This document shows, piece by piece, positions 26,405 to 34,729 of a stretch of 64,000 nt of DNA. The first letter of the stretch is position 1; the number at the start of each line of letters is the position of its first letter. The stretch spans positions 248,001 through 312,000 of the forward strand of contig OZ220724.1 of NCBI GenBank assembly GCA_965116715.1, in the 5' to 3' direction. Source of the stretch: Poriferisodalis sp965116715 (lineage in GTDB: Bacteria > Actinomycetota > Acidimicrobiia > Acidimicrobiales > Poriferisodalaceae). The notes under the pieces are model-generated. The model made no database searches, was not told the origin of the DNA, and saw only the letters and a program-made list of their open reading frames with translations. The position numbers were made by a program, and so were the translations under genes.

Positions 26405-27168
26405 GACTGCGGCAAGGTCGGCGCGGTGATCGTTCTCTGAAGTGCGAGCACGCGCCGCGCATTCTCCACCGCCTCAATGAAGGCGAAGGCCTGTGTTTTG
26501 CTCGCCGGATACTCGGGGTGTCGCGTCACCTGCCGGGGCCACGACCGGTACTTCATCATCACAGCCGCGATTGACCGGCCCCGTGACTGGTGATTCAGGG
26601 CAAGTACGAACCCCAGGTCTTCGTTGGTGCGAACGGCAGGCCATCCACCTGCGGCCAGTGCTTGCAATCGCCGGGTCATGACACAGCCCGGATGAAATGG
26701 AAAGGGCGCGGTCCACGACTCTGCCAGCGAGTTTGCGGGCCATTCGCACCCGGCGTCGAACCAATGAGGCGTTCGCGTGCCGTCATCGAACACCTGATTC
26801 GCAGCCACCCAGCCGTATGAGGGGTCGCGCATGACCGCCGCCATCTTCAGGACCCCGTCGGCGACGAGTTCATCATCGGCATCCAGCGACAGGACGCACT
26901 CTGTGTCCAGCTCCGCGAGAGCGGTGTTGCGCGCCATGGCTACCCCCCCCCCCCCCCCCCCCCCAAGCGCCGAGCCGCGAACGATCTTGTCCGGTCCCTC
27001 AATGGCGATCGGCGTCGGGCCATCGACGCACAGCACCCACTCGACACGCGAGGGCGCCGCTGCCCGCAGCACATCAACCGAACGGGAGGCCTCTTCGAAA
27101 TGATCCAATGCCAGCGGATCTGCGGCCGTGACGATTCCAATGCTCGGGATGGATTCGGGTGATGCCAC
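26401..27168 (-). CDS. Family 2-like glycosyltransferase with in-frame poly-G tract
   Basis: 255-aa GT-A-fold glycosyltransferase. EWVLCVDGPTP resembles the nucleotide-binding strand, ARNTALAELD is the GT2 motif before the metal site, and SLDADDEL is the DxD motif. Residues 69-75 are seven glycines encoded by 22 consecutive G on the coding strand, exactly where GT2 proteins have a G-rich ARN loop. Any change of the tract by other than 3 bp would shift the frame. GTG 27168 is the start. It lies 41 bp after the LLM gene on the same strand and is coupled to the CorA-like gene. Substrate unknown. Confidence 0.72.
   Translation of the reverse strand: MASPESIPSIGIVTAADPLALDHFEEASRSVDVLRAAAPSRVEWVLCVDGPTPIAIEGPDKIVRGSALGGGGGGGVAMARNTALAELDTECVLSLDADDELVADGVLKMAAVMRDPSYGWVAANQVFDDGTRTPHWFDAGCEWPANSLAESWTAPFPFHPGCVMTRRLQALAAGGWPAVRTNEDLGFVLALNHQSRGRSIAAVMMKYRSWPRQVTRHPEYPASKTQAFAFIEAVENARRVLALQRTITAPTLPQS
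26943..26964 (-). repeat. 22-bp homopolymer (G on coding strand) inside the glycosyltransferase gene
   Basis: Uninterrupted run of 22 C on the given strand. It is by far the longest homopolymer noticed in the window. Such tracts are classic slipped-strand phase-variation switches in surface glycosylation genes of host-associated bacteria; the present length keeps the frame open. Homopolymer length is also prone to assembly error. Confidence 0.95.
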
Positions 27169-27209
27169 TGCGCTCCGGGCCTGGGGTCGCGCCGACGAGT
27201 TCGCTGGCG

Positions 27210-28223
27210 CTAGCTCTTCAGGTCGTCGAAGATGGTCTGCCAGCGCTGGCGGTCGCCCTTGTAGGGGGCGTAGAAGCTGACGCGGTCCACCACGTCGTCG
27301 AAGCGGCGCTTCAGTTCGGTGGCGACGCCCTCGGGCTCGGCGACGACGGCGAACGCATCGAGGATGTCGTCGTCGACCAGGTTGGCCATCTCCACCCAGC
27401 GGCCCTCCTTGGACATGGCATTCAGCTCGGTCTGCATATCGCCCCAGCCGTGGCAGTCGAGCACGGGCCGGTACGCCGGCGTGGACCCATAGAACGCCAC
27501 CTGCTGCTTGGTGGCCTCGCGGGCCTTGGCCATGTCCTCTTCGGTGTTGCCGGTGACGATGAACGACGGCCCCGAGATGGTGATCTCGCTGGGGTCACGC
27601 CCGGCCCGGGCGGCACCCCGCTCGATGGCGGGAATCGTCTCTTCGCGCAGGTACTTCTCGGTGGTGAATCCGTGGCAGAGGAACATATCGCAGGTCTCGC
27701 CGGCGACCTCGGTCATCAGCGGCCCGACGCCCGCCAGCGCCAAGCGGGGCGGGCCGAACGGATTCTCGCCCGGGTGGAAGAACGGCGTCATCAGCGTGTG
27801 CTCGTAGAAATCGCCGCGGAAGTTCAGCTTCTCGCCGTTGTTCCAGCAGTCCCAGATGGCCTTGATCGCCATGATCATCTCGCGCATGCGAGCCGCCGGC
27901 TTTGACCACTCCATCGAGAAGCGCCGGGTGATGTGCGGGCGGATCTGGCTGCCGAGGCCCAAGATGAACCGGCCTTCCGACAGCAGCTGGATGTCGTTGG
28001 CGCTATAGGCCAGCGACATCGGGTTGCGGGCGAAGCCCACCACGATGCTCGTGCCCAGATCCACCGTCTCGGTGGCGTGCGCGATGAGCGGCAGCATGGT
28101 GAACGGGTCGTGGCTGGTCTCTGGCACCCACAGGCCGTCGTAGCCCAGCTCTTCCTGTTCTCGACTGGATTCGATGATCCCGTCGAATCCGCTTGTGACT
28201 CCGAGTCCGCCGTCTACCTTCAT
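27210..28223 (-). CDS. LLM-class (luciferase-like) F420-dependent oxidoreductase
   Basis: 337-aa TIM-barrel flavin/F420 oxidoreductase of the TIGR03617-like group. Typical segments are GYDGLWVPETSHDPF, LGTSIVVGFARNPMSLAYSANDIQ, GRFILGLGSQ and PRLALAGVGPLM. F420 use is inferred from the subfamily, which is abundant in actinobacteria. ATG 28223 is chosen; GTG 28232 is an in-frame alternative. It may be co-transcribed with the glycosyltransferase downstream (41-bp gap). Substrate unknown. Confidence 0.88.
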   Translation of the reverse strand: MKVDGGLGVTSGFDGIIESSREQEELGYDGLWVPETSHDPFTMLPLIAHATETVDLGTSIVVGFARNPMSLAYSANDIQLLSEGRFILGLGSQIRPHITRRFSMEWSKPAARMREMIMAIKAIWDCWNNGEKLNFRGDFYEHTLMTPFFHPGENPFGPPRLALAGVGPLMTEVAGETCDMFLCHGFTTEKYLREETIPAIERGAARAGRDPSEITISGPSFIVTGNTEEDMAKAREATKQQVAFYGSTPAYRPVLDCHGWGDMQTELNAMSKEGRWVEMANLVDDDILDAFAVVAEPEGVATELKRRFDDVVDRVSFYAPYKGDRQRWQTIFDDLKS

Positions 28224-28289
28224 GGCGCGCACGATAGTGGTCTGCGGTTGCGCTGTCTCAAGAGGCTGAGCCGGCTGCGCTCAGCCAGG

Positions 28290-29336
28290 TCACCGTTCGG
28301 CCAGGACCGCCTCGGCACGCTCGGCCAGTCTCACGATGCTGGCGGGGAATTCGTGCACCTCCGGCGGGATCTCCGGGATGGCACCGCCCACATAGCGGGC
28401 ATGCACGCCTTCGAGAATGCACGCCAGCCGCCAGCTCGCCAATGCGAAGAACCACCGCATGGCGCTGACGTCGCGGCCGGTCAGTTCCCCGTAGGCGGTG
28501 GCGAGCTGCTCGCGGGTCCAAAAGCCCTCCGCCACGGTGGCGTCGTGGCCGAGGGGGTTGAAGCCGTCGCCCGGCTCCACCCAGTAGCCCAGCGAGAACC
28601 CGAAGTCGGCCAGGGGGTCGCCCAGCGTCGAGATCTCCCAGTCCAAGACCGCAGCCAGCTCGCCGCTGGTGCGAGACAGGCAGTTGTCCAAGCGGTAGTC
28701 GCCATGCACCAGCGTGGCCTCGGCCTGGGGCGGGATGGACGCCACCAGCACATCGTGGACGCGCTCGATGATCGGCAGGTCCCGCGAGGTCATGGCGTTG
28801 AACTGACGCCGCCACACGTGTATCTGGCGGGCGACGTAGTCGCTGGGGCGGCCGAGCGTGTCCAGGCCAGTGGCCTCCAGGTCGGTGGCGTGGATAGCGG
28901 CCTGCACCTCGACCAGGTGCCGGCTGAGCTCACCGCGGGCTTCGGGCGACAGCGCACCGGCGTCGGCCACCGAGCGCAGCACGGTGCCGTCCACGAAGCC
29001 GGTCACATAGAAGTCGGCGCCGTTGACCTCGGCGTCGGTACACAGGCCCACCACCGGGGGAGTGGGGACCGGCGTGGGCTCCAGCGCCGCCAGGATGCGG
29101 TGCTCGCGGACCATGTCGTGCGCGCCGGCCAGCAGGTGGGCGAGCGGCGGGCGGCGCAGCACCCACCGACGCCCGGCGGCATCGGTGACCCGGTAGGTGA
29201 GGTTGGAGTGGCCGCCGGTGATCAGCTCGAACGTCAGCGGCGCGCTGAGCTCGACACGGTCGGCCAGCCACGCGGTGACCGGTGCGGCATCGATGCCCGC
29301 GACCGGACCGGCGGCGTCAGACTCTGCAGCAGACAC
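28290..29336 (-). CDS. APH-family phosphotransferase (ACAD10/11-like kinase)
   Basis: 348-aa aminoglycoside-phosphotransferase-fold protein. The Brenner motif LVHGDYRLDN and the metal-binding VLDWEISTLGDPLADFG are present, and the N-terminal lobe reads ITGGHSNLTYRV...WVLRRPP. The sequence type matches acyl-CoA-metabolism-associated kinases rather than resistance enzymes. GTG 29336 is chosen because a GGAGGAGGG site lies just before it; the longer reading to 29378 overlaps the divergent MFS start. Likely phosphorylates a hydroxyacid or similar small molecule; not determinable here. Confidence 0.88.
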   Translation of the reverse strand: MSAAESDAAGPVAGIDAAPVTAWLADRVELSAPLTFELITGGHSNLTYRVTDAAGRRWVLRRPPLAHLLAGAHDMVREHRILAALEPTPVPTPPVVGLCTDAEVNGADFYVTGFVDGTVLRSVADAGALSPEARGELSRHLVEVQAAIHATDLEATGLDTLGRPSDYVARQIHVWRRQFNAMTSRDLPIIERVHDVLVASIPPQAEATLVHGDYRLDNCLSRTSGELAAVLDWEISTLGDPLADFGFSLGYWVEPGDGFNPLGHDATVAEGFWTREQLATAYGELTGRDVSAMRWFFALASWRLACILEGVHARYVGGAIPEIPPEVHEFPASIVRLAERAEAVLAER

Positions 29337-29376
29337 TGTCGCTCCCTCCTCCCAGAGACCCTTGCCACGCTCCATC

Positions 29377-30573
29377 ATGGCCGCGGCACCGCCGTTGCGC
29401 TCCTACGCTGCGCCGGTGCTGTACGTGACGATCTACACGACGCAGTTTCTCGTCACGGCATCGATGGGGGTGATCTTCGCCTATTTGGCCGATCTGCAAG
29501 ACCGATTCGGCCTCAGCAACTGGGAGCTGGGACTCGTCGCAGCGGCCGGGTTCATCGCCGGCCTGGCAGCGCAGCTGCTGCTCTCGCCGCTGATCGACCG
29601 CGGCCACCATCGCTTGGTGGTGTGGCTCTCACTGGCGGCTGCAGTGCTGGGGGCGTACGGCTTTGTGTTCGCGCAGTCCACGTGGTCGCTGGTGACGAGT
29701 CGGGCATTGGCCGGCCTTGCGTTCGGGCTGTTCGGCCTGGTGGCCCGCAAGGCGCTGATCGGGCGGGACGTCAGCGGCAGCGGCGCCAAGGTGGGAGGCC
29801 TGCTGTCGTGTGCGGTGGCGGGCTTCATCAGCGGTCCGGCCATCGGGGCTGCGCTCAGCGGCATCTCATTCGAGGCCCCGTTCCTGTTCACCGGCACCGT
29901 GATGGCACTGCTCGGCCCCATCGCGGCGACCCAGATCTCGAGGTCGCCGGTTGCCGCGGCGGTGGTGGATTACTCGGATCTCGCGAACCTGCTTCGCCGG
30001 CCCCGGGTGCAGGCCGCCATCTGCGTGCACGTGGGGATATGGGGCCTGATCGGCATCTTCGACGCAACCGTCGACCGGTATCTCACCGACGTCGGCGTGT
30101 CGTCGGTGGAACTGGCCGTCGGATTGCTCATCATCGGCGTGCCGCTCATGGCGCTGCCGCCCTACACCGGTGCGCTGGCAGAGCGTCTGGGCGGTGGGCG
30201 GGTCGCTGTGCCCGCGCTGCTGCTCTTCGTTCCGGCGGTGTTGCTCTACGGCTGGATCGGCGGCGTGGTGACCTTCATTTTGGTCGGCCTGGCTGAGGCC
30301 GTGACCGAGTCGTACGTCGTGATGGGAGCGCAGGTGCTGGTGCTGGAGGTGACCGGCGCCGAACGGGCCGCGACGGGATCGGGCGTGCTCGAAGCAGTCG
30401 GCCTGACGATGGCATCGATCGCCGCGTTCGGCGGGCCTCCGCTGTATGGCCTGATCGGATCGCGCTGGCTCTTCGGCGGCTGGGCGGCTGTCTGCCTGGT
30501 ACTGGCGCTGCTGGCCATGTGGCGGCTGAAAGCAGTGGAAATTCCACCAAAGATTATCAAGATCAGCCACTAA
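29377..30573 (+). CDS. MFS transporter
   Basis: 398-aa major facilitator superfamily permease with about 12 hydrophobic segments. The loop after helix 2 (SPLIDRGHHRLVVW) fits the MFS motif A position, and a long cytoplasmic loop lies in the middle (SRSPVAAAVVDYSDLANLLRRP). ATG 29377 is chosen over the upstream 29197, which runs antisense through the phosphotransferase gene. It is divergent from the phosphotransferase with 40 bp between starts, so they may be co-regulated. Substrate not predictable. Confidence 0.88.
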   Translation: MAAAPPLRSYAAPVLYVTIYTTQFLVTASMGVIFAYLADLQDRFGLSNWELGLVAAAGFIAGLAAQLLLSPLIDRGHHRLVVWLSLAAAVLGAYGFVFAQSTWSLVTSRALAGLAFGLFGLVARKALIGRDVSGSGAKVGGLLSCAVAGFISGPAIGAALSGISFEAPFLFTGTVMALLGPIAATQISRSPVAAAVVDYSDLANLLRRPRVQAAICVHVGIWGLIGIFDATVDRYLTDVGVSSVELAVGLLIIGVPLMALPPYTGALAERLGGGRVAVPALLLFVPAVLLYGWIGGVVTFILVGLAEAVTESYVVMGAQVLVLEVTGAERAATGSGVLEAVGLTMASIAAFGGPPLYGLIGSRWLFGGWAAVCLVLALLAMWRLKAVEIPPKIIKISH

Positions 30574-30583
30574 GTTCCCCTGA

Positions 30584-31288
30584 ATGCGGGCGCCGGGCCC
30601 TATTCCCTCAGCAGACGGGCACTCAGCAGACGGACACTCAGCACCGGGGCGTCCAGCACACGGGCGGTCGACTGACTGGCGTTTCGTGCTGGCAGAGTTG
30701 GCCGGCTTTGCCCGTCGCATCGGCATGGTGCCGGTGCTGGTCGCAGCCGGTGCGCTCGTCGCCGTCGTGGGCGTGGGTTTTCTGGCGGGCGTGCGGCACG
30801 GTGCGCCTGCGCCCATCGAGCTGCCTGCCGCAGCCGCGGGCGCTCCGCTGCCTGTGGCCACGACGCAGCCGTCGATGCTGTGGGTGCACCTTGCTGGTGC
30901 CGTGCGGCAACCCGGGCTGTATGAGGTTCCCGCTGGCTTCCGCGTCGGCGACCTCGTCGAGAAGGCCGGCGGGCTGGGTGTGGATGCCGACCGTGCTGCG
31001 GTCAATCTGGCGGAGCGGCTGCGCGACGAGCAACAGGTGTACGTGCCGGCCGAGGGCGAGCTGCCCGCTGCGGCGGCACACGGCTCGGACGTGGCCGGAC
31101 CGATCGACGTCAACACCGCCACCGCAGCGCAGCTCGACGAACTGCCGGGCATCGGGCCGTCCCTGGCGGCGGCGATCATCGCCTTCAGGGCCGAGCACGG
31201 CCCGTTCGCCACTCTGGACGCGCTCGAGCAGGTACCCGGGATCGGGCCCTCCAAGCTGTCGCGGCTGCGGCCCCGTGCGACCGTCTGA
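30584..31288 (+). CDS. comEA: ComEA-like DNA-binding competence protein
   Basis: 234-aa protein with an N-terminal cytoplasmic tail, one membrane helix (VPVLVAAGALVAVVGVGFL), an SLBB-like domain (VHLAGAVRQPGLYEVPAG) and a C-terminal double helix-hairpin-helix (LDELPGIGPSLAAAII, LEQVPGIGPSKL). ComEA binds incoming DNA outside the membrane and hands it to ComEC, whose gene follows and overlaps. The N-terminal tail contains a short repeat (SADGHSADGHS). The precise start is uncertain. Confidence 0.9.
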   Translation: MRAPGPIPSADGHSADGHSAPGRPAHGRSTDWRFVLAELAGFARRIGMVPVLVAAGALVAVVGVGFLAGVRHGAPAPIELPAAAAGAPLPVATTQPSMLWVHLAGAVRQPGLYEVPAGFRVGDLVEKAGGLGVDADRAAVNLAERLRDEQQVYVPAEGELPAAAAHGSDVAGPIDVNTATAAQLDELPGIGPSLAAAIIAFRAEHGPFATLDALEQVPGIGPSKLSRLRPRATV

Positions 31289-33290
31289 GCCGTCCGAGTC
31301 GTCGATGCAGTCGCACCGGCCGAGCTCGTTCTCTGCGTCGCACCGGCCGAACCCGCTCCCTGCGTCGCACCGGCCCAGTTCGTTCTCTGCGTCGCACCGG
31401 CTGGGTCCGCCACGGGCGGGTCCTCGACGGTTCGGAGGCCTGAGCGCGGTTGCCGACCGGTGGCTGGTGGCCGGTGCCGTCGCCACAGCGGCCGGCGCGC
31501 TGTGGGCGCCCCCGGCGTCGCTGTGGCAGGGCTCGTGGTGGTGGGGCGCTGCACTGGGAATCGGGCTCGGCGCCGCGGGCATCGCGAGCCGAGCGCGGGT
31601 GCTCATCCCTGCCGGCCTGCTCGTGTTGGCAGCCGCCGCGATGGGAGCCCAGCTCGCCCAGCTCAGCGCGGCGACGGGAGGGGAGTTCGACGGCGAGGTG
31701 CAACTGGTCGGCGATCCCCGCTGGCGCTCCGGTGCCCTGGTGGTGCCGTTCAGTGCGACGATCGACGGCGCCGAGCACCGCTGGGAAGGCTGGGCGCTGG
31801 GCCCGCCCGCATGGCGGCTGGAAGACGCGGCCATGGGGGAGCGCTGGCGCCTGCAGGTCACCGCAGAACCGGCCGAGCCCGCCGGCCGCCCCTTCCTGTG
31901 GCCCCGGCATCTGGCCGGGACCGCCGAGATTCGCACGGCGCACCGTCTCCACGGCGGCAGCGCGCCGTTCCGCATCGCGAACTCGCTGCGCGGGCTGGTG
32001 GAGTCGTCGGGCACATCGCTGTCGCCACGCGACGCAGCGCTGCTCGCCGGCTTCGTGTACGGCGACGACCGGGGCCAGCTTCCCGAAGTCGTGCACGACT
32101 TCCGGGCGACCTCGCTCACCCACCTGCTCGCCGTGTCGGGTTCGAACGTGGCATTCGTGCTGCTGCTGTTCGCACCTTTGCTGGCCGGGCTTCGACCCCG
32201 GGCTCGGCTGGTCGCCGTGGCAGTGCTGCTCGTCCAGTTCGCCGTGCTGACCAGGGGCGAGCCCTCGGTGCTGCGGGCCTGCGTGCTCGCCACCCTCGCG
32301 GTGGGCGCGCACGCGGTCGGCAGGCGGGCATCGGCAGTACGGCTGCTGGCGCTGGCGGTCATCGTGCTGCTGCTCGTCGACCCGCTGCTCGTCCGCTCGG
32401 TCGGTTTCCAGCTGTCGGTTGCCGCGACGGCCGCCATCGTGGTCGGGGCCCGGCGCATATCCCGTGTGCTGTGGGGACCGCCGTGGCTGCGACTGGCGCT
32501 GGCCGCGACCCTGTGCGCCCAGGCGGGAGTGCTGCCGGTGCAGCTCGCCGTGTTCGGGTCACTGCCGCTCGTGAGCATCCCCGCCAACGTCCTGGCGGGG
32601 CCGATAGCCGGACCGGCCATGGTCTGGGGCCTCGTCGGCGGCTTGGCGGGCGGCCTGGCCGGCGACGCGGTCGCATCAGTACTGCACCTGCCGACCAAGG
32701 TGATGATGGGCTGGGTTGCGGGAGTGGCGCGTTGGGGCGCGTCACTGGGCTGGCCGCAGATCGAGGCCGCTGAATTGGCTGTCGCGGCTGCGGTTGTCGG
32801 AGGCTGCGCTGGGCTGTTCGCGATGGCGCCGTACCTGTTCGGGAACCTGGCCGGCGCCCTGCGCAGCTTGGCGGTGGTGGCGGCCGGCATCGGCATCTGG
32901 GCGGCGGCGAGCACCCACCGGCCTGCGCCTCCCGCGGGACCCCATCTGGCCGTTCAGCACGCTGGCCCTGGTCACGCTGGCCCGGTTGTGGTGGTGGTGG
33001 ATCGCCCCGACCCTGCACGTGCACTGGACCAGCTCGCCGCGGCGGGCATCAGCCGCATCGACGTGGTGGTGGCGCGCTCGCCGAGCCGTGCTGGGCGCGA
33101 GGCAGTGCGTGCCCTCGACGCCCGGCACGACATAGCGCGGGTCCTTGCGCCGGCGGGCCTCGGCGGCCGGGTCGCGCATGAGACGGTGACCGAACCCGTC
33201 GCCGTCGGAGGGCTCACGGTCGAGCCTTCGGCGCAGCGTTTGGACGTCTCGGTGCAACTAGCGTCGGACGGGTGGCGGCAGGAACCGTGA
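31275..33290 (+). CDS. comEC: ComEC/Rec2-like DNA uptake channel
   Basis: 671-aa multi-pass membrane protein. The competence domain is marked by LTHLLAVSGSNVAFVLLL and LTRGEPSVLRACVLA, with about ten membrane helices. The C-terminal region, which in many ComEC proteins is a metallo-beta-lactamase nuclease, is short (VVVVDRPDPARAL...DVVVARSPSRAG) and lacks an HxHxDH motif, so it is degenerate or absent. GTG 31275 overlaps the comEA stop; ATG 31305 is the alternative. The N-terminus has four 9-residue repeats. Confidence 0.88.
   Translation: MRPSEPSESSMQSHRPSSFSASHRPNPLPASHRPSSFSASHRLGPPRAGPRRFGGLSAVADRWLVAGAVATAAGALWAPPASLWQGSWWWGAALGIGLGAAGIASRARVLIPAGLLVLAAAAMGAQLAQLSAATGGEFDGEVQLVGDPRWRSGALVVPFSATIDGAEHRWEGWALGPPAWRLEDAAMGERWRLQVTAEPAEPAGRPFLWPRHLAGTAEIRTAHRLHGGSAPFRIANSLRGLVESSGTSLSPRDAALLAGFVYGDDRGQLPEVVHDFRATSLTHLLAVSGSNVAFVLLLFAPLLAGLRPRARLVAVAVLLVQFAVLTRGEPSVLRACVLATLAVGAHAVGRRASAVRLLALAVIVLLLVDPLLVRSVGFQLSVAATAAIVVGARRISRVLWGPPWLRLALAATLCAQAGVLPVQLAVFGSLPLVSIPANVLAGPIAGPAMVWGLVGGLAGGLAGDAVASVLHLPTKVMMGWVAGVARWGASLGWPQIEAAELAVAAAVVGGCAGLFAMAPYLFGNLAGALRSLAVVAAGIGIWAAASTHRPAPPAGPHLAVQHAGPGHAGPVVVVVDRPDPARALDQLAAAGISRIDVVVARSPSRAGREAVRALDARHDIARVLAPAGLGGRVAHETVTEPVAVGGLTVEPSAQRLDVSVQLASDGWRQEP
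31308..31415 (+). repeat. 27-bp tandem repeat (4 units) in the comEC N-terminus
   Basis: Four head-to-tail 27-bp units encode QSHRPSSFS, ASHRPNPLP, ASHRPSSFS and ASHRLGPPR. Unit boundaries are at 31308, 31335, 31362 and 31389. Units 1 and 3 are almost the same at the DNA level. The period is a multiple of three, so gain or loss of units keeps the frame. Confidence 0.85.
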
Positions 33291-33336
33291 GCCTGGGCGG
33301 GCACGGGCGGGCCGCCGCTGCGGGAGTGCGGCGCTG

Positions 33337-34308
33337 ATGGGTGGCGGCGCGGTGCGGCTGGTCAGCGGCGCCGACGAGATCCTCACGGCCGAAGCGGTGC
33401 GCACCGCCGTCGCCGAACTGGTGGGCGATGCCGACAGGGCAGATGTGCTCGACGAGTTCTCCGGCGACGAGTACACGCTGGAAGACCTCGTCATCTCAGC
33501 GTCGACGCCGCCCATGCTGGCAACCCACCGCGTCGTGGTGGCCCGGGGGCTCAGCCGCTTCGGCGCCGGCGATCTCGCAGCGCTCATCACCTGGTTGGAC
33601 GATCCCTGCCCCACCACCGACCTGGTGCTCGAGTGGGACTCGGGCCGCGTGCCGCGCCCGCTCGCCGAGGCAGTCGAGGCCGCCGGCGGCCAACGGGTCG
33701 CATCCGACGTGCCCGGCGGGGCGCGTCACCGCCGGACCTGGCTCGAGGAGCGGCTCGCAGCATCGCCGGTCCAGCTCGACGCCCGAGCCCGCGCCGGCAT
33801 CGCCGAGCACCTCGGCTCGGAGCTCAGCCGTCTCGGGGCGCTGCTGGAGACGCTGGCGGCGGTCTTCGGCGAGGGCGCCCGCCTCAATGCCGACGACGTG
33901 CTGCCGTATCTCGGCGCCGAGGGCGACGTCCCGCCGTGGGAGCTGACCGACGCGATCGACCGCGGGCAGGTGGGCGCAACCCTCGCGGTGCTGCAGCGCA
34001 TGTGGGGAGCAGGCCGGCATCCCCTCGCCGTCACGGCGACCGTCGCCAACCACATCACCCGGATGGCCCGCCTCGACGGCGCAGCGGCATCCAACGAGAA
34101 GGAAGCCGCAGAGATCTTGGGCTTGCGCGGCTCGACCTTTCCGGCCCGCAAGGCACTCGATGCCTGCCGCCGGCGGGGAAGCGACGGGATCGCACGTGCC
34201 GTCGAGCTTGCGGCGGCGGCCGACATGGACCTGCGCGGACGCTCAGGACTCGACCCTCGCTGCGTCACTGAGATTCTCTGCGCCCGGCTCGCCGCCGCAG
34301 CGCGCTAG
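33337..34308 (+). CDS. holA: DNA polymerase III delta subunit
   Basis: 323-aa clamp-loader delta subunit. Features are the N-terminal AAA-like lobe (VRLVSGADEILTAEAV), the segment FSGDEYTLEDLVISASTPPML...VVVARGL, and the C-terminal collar domain (HPLAVTATVANHITRMARL, LRGRSGLDPR). Position right after comEC and before rpsT is a common bacterial arrangement and supports the call. Length normal. Confidence 0.92.
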   Translation: MGGGAVRLVSGADEILTAEAVRTAVAELVGDADRADVLDEFSGDEYTLEDLVISASTPPMLATHRVVVARGLSRFGAGDLAALITWLDDPCPTTDLVLEWDSGRVPRPLAEAVEAAGGQRVASDVPGGARHRRTWLEERLAASPVQLDARARAGIAEHLGSELSRLGALLETLAAVFGEGARLNADDVLPYLGAEGDVPPWELTDAIDRGQVGATLAVLQRMWGAGRHPLAVTATVANHITRMARLDGAAASNEKEAAEILGLRGSTFPARKALDACRRRGSDGIARAVELAAAADMDLRGRSGLDPRCVTEILCARLAAAAR

Positions 34309-34365
34309 TGCCGGCCGGCTGACTGTCGGCTCTGGCCTGCAGATGCTGGCTCGTCGGGAAAGGCT

Positions 34366-34629
34366 CTAGGCCCCGTTGCGAGATGCCGAGCGAATGGTGA
34401 GGCGCGACTTGCGCCGCCCAGCTTCGTTGCGGTGGATGACGCCCTTGGCGGCCGCCTTGTCGAGTCGCTTCTGAGCCAGACGGATGAGCTCATCGGTGGG
34501 CTCGCCGGCGGCAGCCGCAGCGATGACGGCCTTCTCGCGGGTCCGAAGCTCAGAGCGCACGGCGCGATTGCGCACGCGGCGTGCCTCGTTCTGGCGGTTG
34601 CGCTTGATCTGGCTCTTGATATTGGCCAC
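34366..34629 (-). CDS. rpsT: Ribosomal protein S20
   Basis: 87-aa S20 of the small ribosomal subunit: MANIKSQIKRNRQNEARR at the start, KGVIHRNEAGRRKSRL near the end, strongly basic. GTG 34629 is the start, with AAAGGAA upstream; the longer frame to 34821 overlaps lepA antisense. It is transcribed opposite to holA and lepA, the usual placement in actinobacteria. Confidence 0.97.
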   Translation of the reverse strand: MANIKSQIKRNRQNEARRVRNRAVRSELRTREKAVIAAAAAGEPTDELIRLAQKRLDKAAAKGVIHRNEAGRRKSRLTIRSASRNGA

Positions 34630-34729
34630 GAGGGCGGTTCCTTTTGCACATGGTTGCGGCTGGGGGATGCTCGCTGCCAAGCAGCGAACTGCCGCTGAAC
34701 CGGCCCCGCAGGGTACCGTGCGGCCTGCG

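Noticed and set aside
23585..27209. Integrated island using tRNA-Ala as attachment site
   Set aside because: VapBC and the poly-G module lie downstream, but no integrase and no repeated tRNA 3' end were seen.
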